Shown piece by piece: positions 59,233 to 64,000 of a DNA stretch of 64,000 nt. The stretch covers positions 26,818,944-26,882,943 of the forward strand of contig CM031864.1 of NCBI GenBank assembly GCA_018697195.1. Direction: 5' to 3'. The notes under the pieces are model-generated. The model was not told where the DNA came from and did no database searches. It saw nothing but the letters and a program-made list of their open reading frames with translations. Position numbers and translations under genes: made by a program. The stretch is from Certhia americana. Taxonomy: Eukaryota > Chordata > Aves > Passeriformes > Certhiidae. The stretch's first letter is position 1; each line of letters begins with the position of its first letter.

Positions 59233-60204
59233 CTTCTTCATTATTCCCTTTCAAAAATAATGTTTAGTTTCTCATGTATCAGCATGAGTCGCTGCAGGTT
59301 TTGAATTCTGAATCTTGTGAGTTGTAGGTCTGTAATCAGAAATGAATAGAGGTAAAGAGGATTTTGCCCAAACTGAGGACCACAATGTATCAAAATGTAG
59401 GACTTAAATCTATTTTCCCAGGCTAGAGGCACATTCTGGGATAGTAGAAACCATGGTCTTACTTGCAGTGCAAGTGCAAAGCACTCAGAAATCATTTCCT
59501 GGGACTTGGAATCCAAACTGGATCCAATACAGGGGAGTTCAGAGAACAGAACATCTTTGCCATATGGTGAGGGAACAAAGGAAGCGTTTGATGGTCAGGT
59601 TGGAGGGGACTTGGAGGAACATGGAATAGTGGGAGAAATCCCTGCCCATGGCAGGGCATGTAAAAGGGATGGGTTTAAGGTCCCTCCCATCCCAAACCAT
59701 TCTGGATTCTGTGATGCTGTGGTTACTTACTTGTGTTGACACCAGGTAAGTGGTGCTAAGTGGCTCTATTCTAATACCCATAAAAACCCAGGTTCTTCCT
59801 ACATTGGAAGTAAAATAAAAAACTCTAAATGGAATATATGGTGCTATGCTGCAAGCTGGAAAACACCAGGAAATATGTTCAGATGACTGAATAGATCAAT
59901 CTTTTCATTCAAATCTTGGAAGATGGGAAAGAATGCTGTTAGTACGCATTAGTACACAACTGAAAGGCGTACAATTCTTCAGTGAATTAAATAATGAGAG
60001 TAATCCCATGTCTGATGAGAGTATAGCATGAAATAATTACTTACTGAAACATTTTAGATTTAGACATTAAAATTAGTCTTACAAGAAAAAATCACCAGAT
60101 TTTTCACTTCAAAACTTCCTTTGCATTATTTTGATTTTTTTTGTAGCTTTGAAGCTGAGGAAAATAGCCCTGAATACAAAATGTTCCAATGACCTTTCCT
60201 CATA
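59233..60204. other. Spacer between the inverted-repeat arms
   Basis: About 970 bases. Holds a CR1 fragment (59590-59724, listed separately) and otherwise AT-rich DNA. A 91-aa minus frame (59241-59516) is the largest and resembles no transposase or other protein. Confidence 0.6.
59590..59724 (+). mobile_element. CR1 LINE 3'-end fragment inside the inverted repeat
   Basis: Plus strand: 'gatggtcaggttggagggga', 'cttggaggaacatggaatag', 'tgggagaaatccctgcccat', 'ggcagggcatgtaaaaggga' and 'cctcccatcccaaaccattc', then 'tggattctgtgatgctgtgg'. Confidence 0.9.
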
Positions 60205-60310
60205 TTTGATTGCTGTGGTTTTGTTTTTTTTGCCTCAATGAATTTTTTTTTATTTTAGAAGGATTAAGTCAAAAGTGAGAGACTAGTATTAATTTCCTTT
60301 ACCTCAATAA
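60205..60310 (-). repeat. Right arm of the ~105-bp long inverted repeat
   Basis: Begins TTTGATTGCTGTGG and ends CCTTTACCTCAATAA, the reverse complement of 59128-59232 at about 92% identity. Beyond 60310 and before 60205 the similarity stops. Confidence 0.92.
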
Positions 60311-61906
60311 TGTCAGGCTGTTCTGTTTTTATCAGATTTAGGTGATTCTGGCTGAATTCAGACTTCCCCACTCTTTCACCTGTATTTGGGAAAAAATATT
60401 AAAATGTTTTCATTGCTTCAATTTGAAAAAGGGGTACAAATACAATCGAAAAGGATGTTACAGCTGTTAAAACACTTATGTGGAGAAAAAAAAAAGAAAA
60501 AAAAAAAGAAGGAAAAAAAATCCAGAAGAAATAAGTGTTTCTTGCTTCAGAAGATTATTTGTGCTGTGCTACACTAGAAAATCCTCCAGCCTTGTAAACA
60601 GTGATTCAGCTTCCTCTCCTCCCTCCTTTTTCCTGAGCATCCTCAAGATTATGAAGAATCCTAAAGTTTTTAAAGCCACCTGAACAAGACAGCCAGGTAA
60701 ATCCGATTGTCATGTACGGCTACAGGATCATTAGGGCTTATTTGTTCAAGTCCCAGTATCATCCTTGAAAATGAGTGTCATAATTGATAGAATTTCTATC
60801 TATGCCTTTTTTATCATTATTCTTCCTTTCAAACAGGGAACAATATTGATTCTGAGGTAAAGAAATATATTAATAACTCTGAAAAGCTCAGGTAGTGTAT
60901 TATAGTATAGTATATTATAGTATATATTATAGTATTTTTAGATTCACTTAAAAGGCTTTTTCTCCTTGCTGCTTTAGTGGCTGGCAGAGAGGATGCACAG
61001 CCAAGGAGCAGTTCTGGCCAGCTGTGCCAGCTGTCACATAGCTTAATAAAAAGCACTCAGGAAGGAGCAGAAATGATATTAAATTGTTGCCCCAATGTAA
61101 TGTGACCACTAACTTGGATTGTGTCTCCAATTCACTCAATTTAATTTGCATTCTAATCCATTTTTACTCTGAAAAACATTTAAGTACATTGATTGATGTT
61201 TTAAAGGAGATAGTGCTCGAGAATTCTGTGGATGTGCTGAGTTCCCATTGTGAAAATTGGACTGTGTTTTAACTGGAAAAGGTAAAAGTTTCAGAACCAT
61301 GATGATATATTTCCTTTTCCATAAACTCTTAATATTTGTTAGCATTATTTTGTCATACGTTGTTGACGTGTCTCTGCTCCTGCAGAACACAATAGAACAA
61401 ATGATACAGATACAAAACAGAGACCATATTTATGGGAAAACTGGCTTTGTTTAAGTAATTGAAAATTAAATGCATTTTAGACCAGTGTATGATATGCTTA
61501 AAGAACTTTTCTATTCCTTTTTAAAAGTTGAACTAAATAATTTTTGCTTGTCACCAAAGCTTTTCCTCTTTTACCTTTGGTGGCAGAAGTACAACAAAGA
61601 AAATTAGCTAACATTTCAATATTTGTCATATTTCTGCTCTGATTTAGGTTTGGTTTGGTTTGGTTCCCCAATCATGTATTCTTTGTCTCAAATATTTATT
61701 CTTTTTAAGGAGTTTTCGTAGATGTGACTTAGAAAAAAAAATTGTCATGAAGGAAGCCTTTAAAGAGCTTGGGATGTCAGAAGTTAAACGCAAGAACTGT
61801 GGAGCTGTTATGTCACTTGAAATAACAACAGTCTGCTATAAATAAAGAATTGAATTATATGGCCCACATGGGCTCTTCTCTGTATTGAATTTGTGTTTTA
61901 CTAATG
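60311..61906. other. Unique AT-rich DNA with simple repeats
   Basis: Contains an A-rich tract (60486-60521), an irregular TATAG/TATATTATAG array (60895-60936) and a short (GGTTT)n (61647-61665). Frames of 75 and 84 aa on the minus strand have no known motif. Confidence 0.5.
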
Positions 61907-62101
61907 GTGAAAGGAGGGTGCAGCCAGGTGGGGGGGTCAGGCAGTACTTCCAAGGAACAAGGGATGGGACAAGAGGAAATGGTCTTAAGCTGTGACAGGG
62001 GAGGTTCAGGTTGGACACCAGAAGGAATTTCCTCACAGGAGGGGTGTTCAGGGATTGGAAGAGGCTGCCCAGGGAGGTGACGGAGCTCCCATCCCTGAAA
62101 G
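61907..62101 (+). mobile_element. CR1 LINE fragment, missing its 3' end
   Basis: Plus strand: 'gaaaggagggtgcagccagg', 'tgggacaagaggaaatggtc', 'ttaagctgtgacaggggagg', 'ttcaggttggacaccagaag', 'gaatttcctcacaggagggg', 'ggattggaagaggctgccca' and 'gggaggtgacggagctccca', then 'tccctgaaag'. It stops there instead of running to the CR1 terminus, so the 3' part has been deleted or displaced. Confidence 0.93.
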
Positions 62102-62921
62102 TATGGGACCTTCTTTATTTTTTATGTAAGAACAGATAATAAAAAGAAAGGAGCAACAGTATAAAAATTTCCCATATGAAACAGCTTTTTCCTCTGCATG
62201 GAGAAGAGATCTTTTATTGTAAATTTTAATCCAGCAACTTCATTTCTCACAGTGTGTAGGAACCAATTATATTAATGGTATTTTCAGCTCAGACCGAGAC
62301 TGTTTGTTCTATTAATGTTCATTGTCAGTGTCTTATCCAGAAGCAGTAGGATGAACTCTGCCTGCCACTAATGCTCCATTTCTGTCTCTTTGTGTGGTTA
62401 TCCCTGCAGGAGAATGTGCTGGATGAGCCACTGAAAACAGGCATACAATACCAGATGAAAAAGTGCTGCTTGTCCTTGTGTTGGATTTCTGTGGGCAGCT
62501 GGTGTTATACCTTCTAAATGTCTCTTTATGTTTGCCAGAATAGCATAATACTCAATTCTCTCCTCAATCACAGGCTGCCTGCTCTGGGTAAATAGGAAGG
62601 TGTTACATCTATTTGTCTCTCTGTAAGGTTTGTTTCTCTTTTGGGTTCATCCACTAGTTACACTAATACAAATTAAAATCTACAGAAGTGAAGGAAAAAA
62701 ATATCTGAAGTTGTGTACAAGTACCAAAAAAACCAAAATCTCTGAAGACACAATTCCTGCTGTAAATGAAGCAGATTGTAGTTGTTTGGTTGGCTGTTCT
62801 TTCATAGCTTGGTTTTGGGTTTCTTTTTTTTTTATTATTTAATTACTTTGTGCCTTTATCCTAGATCATTATTTTATGGTCACTTTTCCCTGAAGATGCC
62901 TTAATATTATGCACATAGATA
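62102..62921. other. Unique DNA, nothing recognised
   Basis: AT-rich, with a T run near 62823-62832. No repeat family or gene seen. Confidence 0.5.
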
Positions 62922-62985
62922 TAATCATGGAATCACAGAATGGTTTATTGCAAGGCACCTTAAAGATCATCTGGTTCCAACCTCC
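62922..62985 (-). mobile_element. CR1 LINE 3'-end fragment
   Basis: The plus strand shows 'aatcatggaatcacagaatg', 'gtttattgcaaggcacctta', 'aagatcatctggttccaacc' and 'tcc'. Only the last 60 or so bases of the element are present. Confidence 0.88.
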
Positions 62986-63284
62986 TTGTTGATTCCTGAA
63001 CCTTTCCTCATATCAAGTAGCATTTCATTCCTCATGTTACTCCATCAGCTAAGAGATCACAGGGAACAACATAATTCACCATTCCTGGGGAAATTAGAAT
63101 TTGACCCTGAATAAAGGATTACTCACTGGGATTGAACTGAGCAAAGCCTGAACCACTGAACAACCCCAACCACAGGAAAATTCATGCTTTACCCTTGCCC
63201 TGAAACTGGCTCTCTGAAAATGTGAGCTTGCATTACTGGGTGTTCCTTGCTGGAGTTAGCTTAAGTGTCCTATGCAGGAATATA

Positions 63285-63362
63285 CAATTCCAGGATCAGT
63301 GAAGTTGGAAAACACCTTCAGTATCATCAAGTCCAACCCCTGCCTGAATCCCACCATGTCCA
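63285..63362 (-). mobile_element. CR1 LINE 3'-end fragment
   Basis: The plus strand shows 'aattccaggatcagtgaagt', 'tggaaaacaccttcagtatc', 'atcaagtccaacccctgcct' and 'gaatcccaccatgtcca', a diverged reverse-complement CR1 tail of the 'aaggttggaaaagacc' subfamily. Confidence 0.82.
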
Positions 63363-63859
63363 GAAGAATGTTTTTTCCTCTGTGCTATTTTCTGCAGACT
63401 TTCTTTTGCTTCCCTTCCCTCCTTGGTACAGCCACAGACCCACCTCCCTCTTCCTACTCCTCACAAGAAAGTCAATAGAAGCTCTTGAAAAAGAAAAGAA
63501 GGTTGGGTCATGCCTTTATCACTGCTGGGTAGGAAGAGGGTTGCATTCGTGACAAGAAGGTACGTCCCAAAGAAGGGAAATCCACTCTAAAAAGGTCTCC
63601 AGGAGACAGGAGGGAGTCAAGGTGTAATACAGAGGGAAACTTTGCTCCTGCCAAAGTCCTGATGACAACTCCATTCCAACATCCCCTCTGAACTCTCCTC
63701 TCAGGCAGACTGGTGGCTGTGACGTGATGGTTCCAGTGCCAGCCCATGAGACATAGTATGGAAAACACACCATGGCAAGAAAGTGCTGGAATTTAAGTCA
63801 GAGGATGTCACAAGTGACACAGTTGTACAAGAAGCAACTAAGCCAAGTAACAGATAAAA
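63363..63859. other. Unique DNA, nothing recognised
   Basis: Frames of 95 aa (plus) and 86 and 84 aa (minus) overlap around 63508-63773 and have no known motif. Confidence 0.45.
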
Positions 63860-63930
63860 AGTCACAGAATCACAGAAGGGTTTGGATTAAAAGGGACCTT
63901 AGAGATCATCTGGTTCCAACCCCTTGGGAA
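63860..63930 (-). mobile_element. CR1 LINE 3'-end fragment
   Basis: The plus strand shows 'gtcacagaatcacagaaggg', 'tttggattaaaagggacctt' and 'agagatcatctggttccaac', ending 'cccttgg'. Third CR1 tail within the last 1.1 kb; the window ends 70 bases later. Confidence 0.9.
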
Positions 63931-64000
63931 ATGTTCACTTTGGATAAAACACATCAAGCTCAGGAGATTTTGGAGGCTTAAATTAATGCTGGGTTGACGA

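Noticed and set aside
60740..60770. 'ttgttcaagtccc' considered as a tRNA B box
   Set aside because: No matching A box at a suitable distance and no cloverleaf could be formed.

Overview
The window reads as intergenic or deep-intronic DNA from a bird, most likely a songbird. The organism call rests on many fragments of CR1, the dominant avian LINE, recognised by the 3' end (sense: CCTTCCAACCCAAACCATTC, then GTGATTCT-type repeats). It also rests on several LTR families I recognise as avian endogenous retroviruses. I saw no Alu- or B1-type SINE. The DNA is visibly AT-rich, and open reading frames are short, overlap on both strands and mostly lie in repeats. I find no confident protein-coding gene, tRNA, rRNA or CRISPR array.

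Layout. 1-8 kb: unique AT-rich DNA with CR1 pieces, a putative LTR (3.9-4.2 kb) and a solo LTR nested inside a CR1 (4.27-5.18 kb). 8-9 kb: a compact CpG-rich solo LTR with a perfect 6-bp target-site duplication (TSD), a 5' fragment of another LTR and an AT-rich tract. 9-24 kb: mostly unique DNA with CR1 tails, a CR1/LTR junction at 15.8-16.0 kb, a second perfect solo LTR at 17.3-17.6 kb and a long CR1 at 23.5-23.85 kb. 24.5-25.3 kb: a weak candidate terminal exon with a poly(A) signal on the minus strand, beside a CR1 ORF2 fossil. 25-47 kb: more unique DNA, an ERVL-like LTR (30.5-31.2 kb), a CR1 ORF2 fossil (37.6-38.3 kb) and an LTR with a promoter-like core (42.1-42.5 kb). 47-64 kb: another CR1 ORF2 fossil next to a truncated LTR, a long unique stretch, two related LTRs (one nested in a CR1, one with a CpG-rich 5' half), a (TCTA)15 microsatellite, and a ~105-bp inverted repeat with arms about 1 kb apart (59.1-60.3 kb).

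Nothing here works together as an operon or pathway. The readable history is transposition: CR1 copies inserted first, retroviruses landed in and between them, and recombination left solo LTRs. The observations most worth following are the inverted repeat, the solo LTRs with intact TSDs (dateable, possibly polymorphic) and the candidate terminal exon. Coordinates of degraded repeats are good to roughly 10-20 bases. LTR boundaries set by TG...CA plus a TSD are given to the base.
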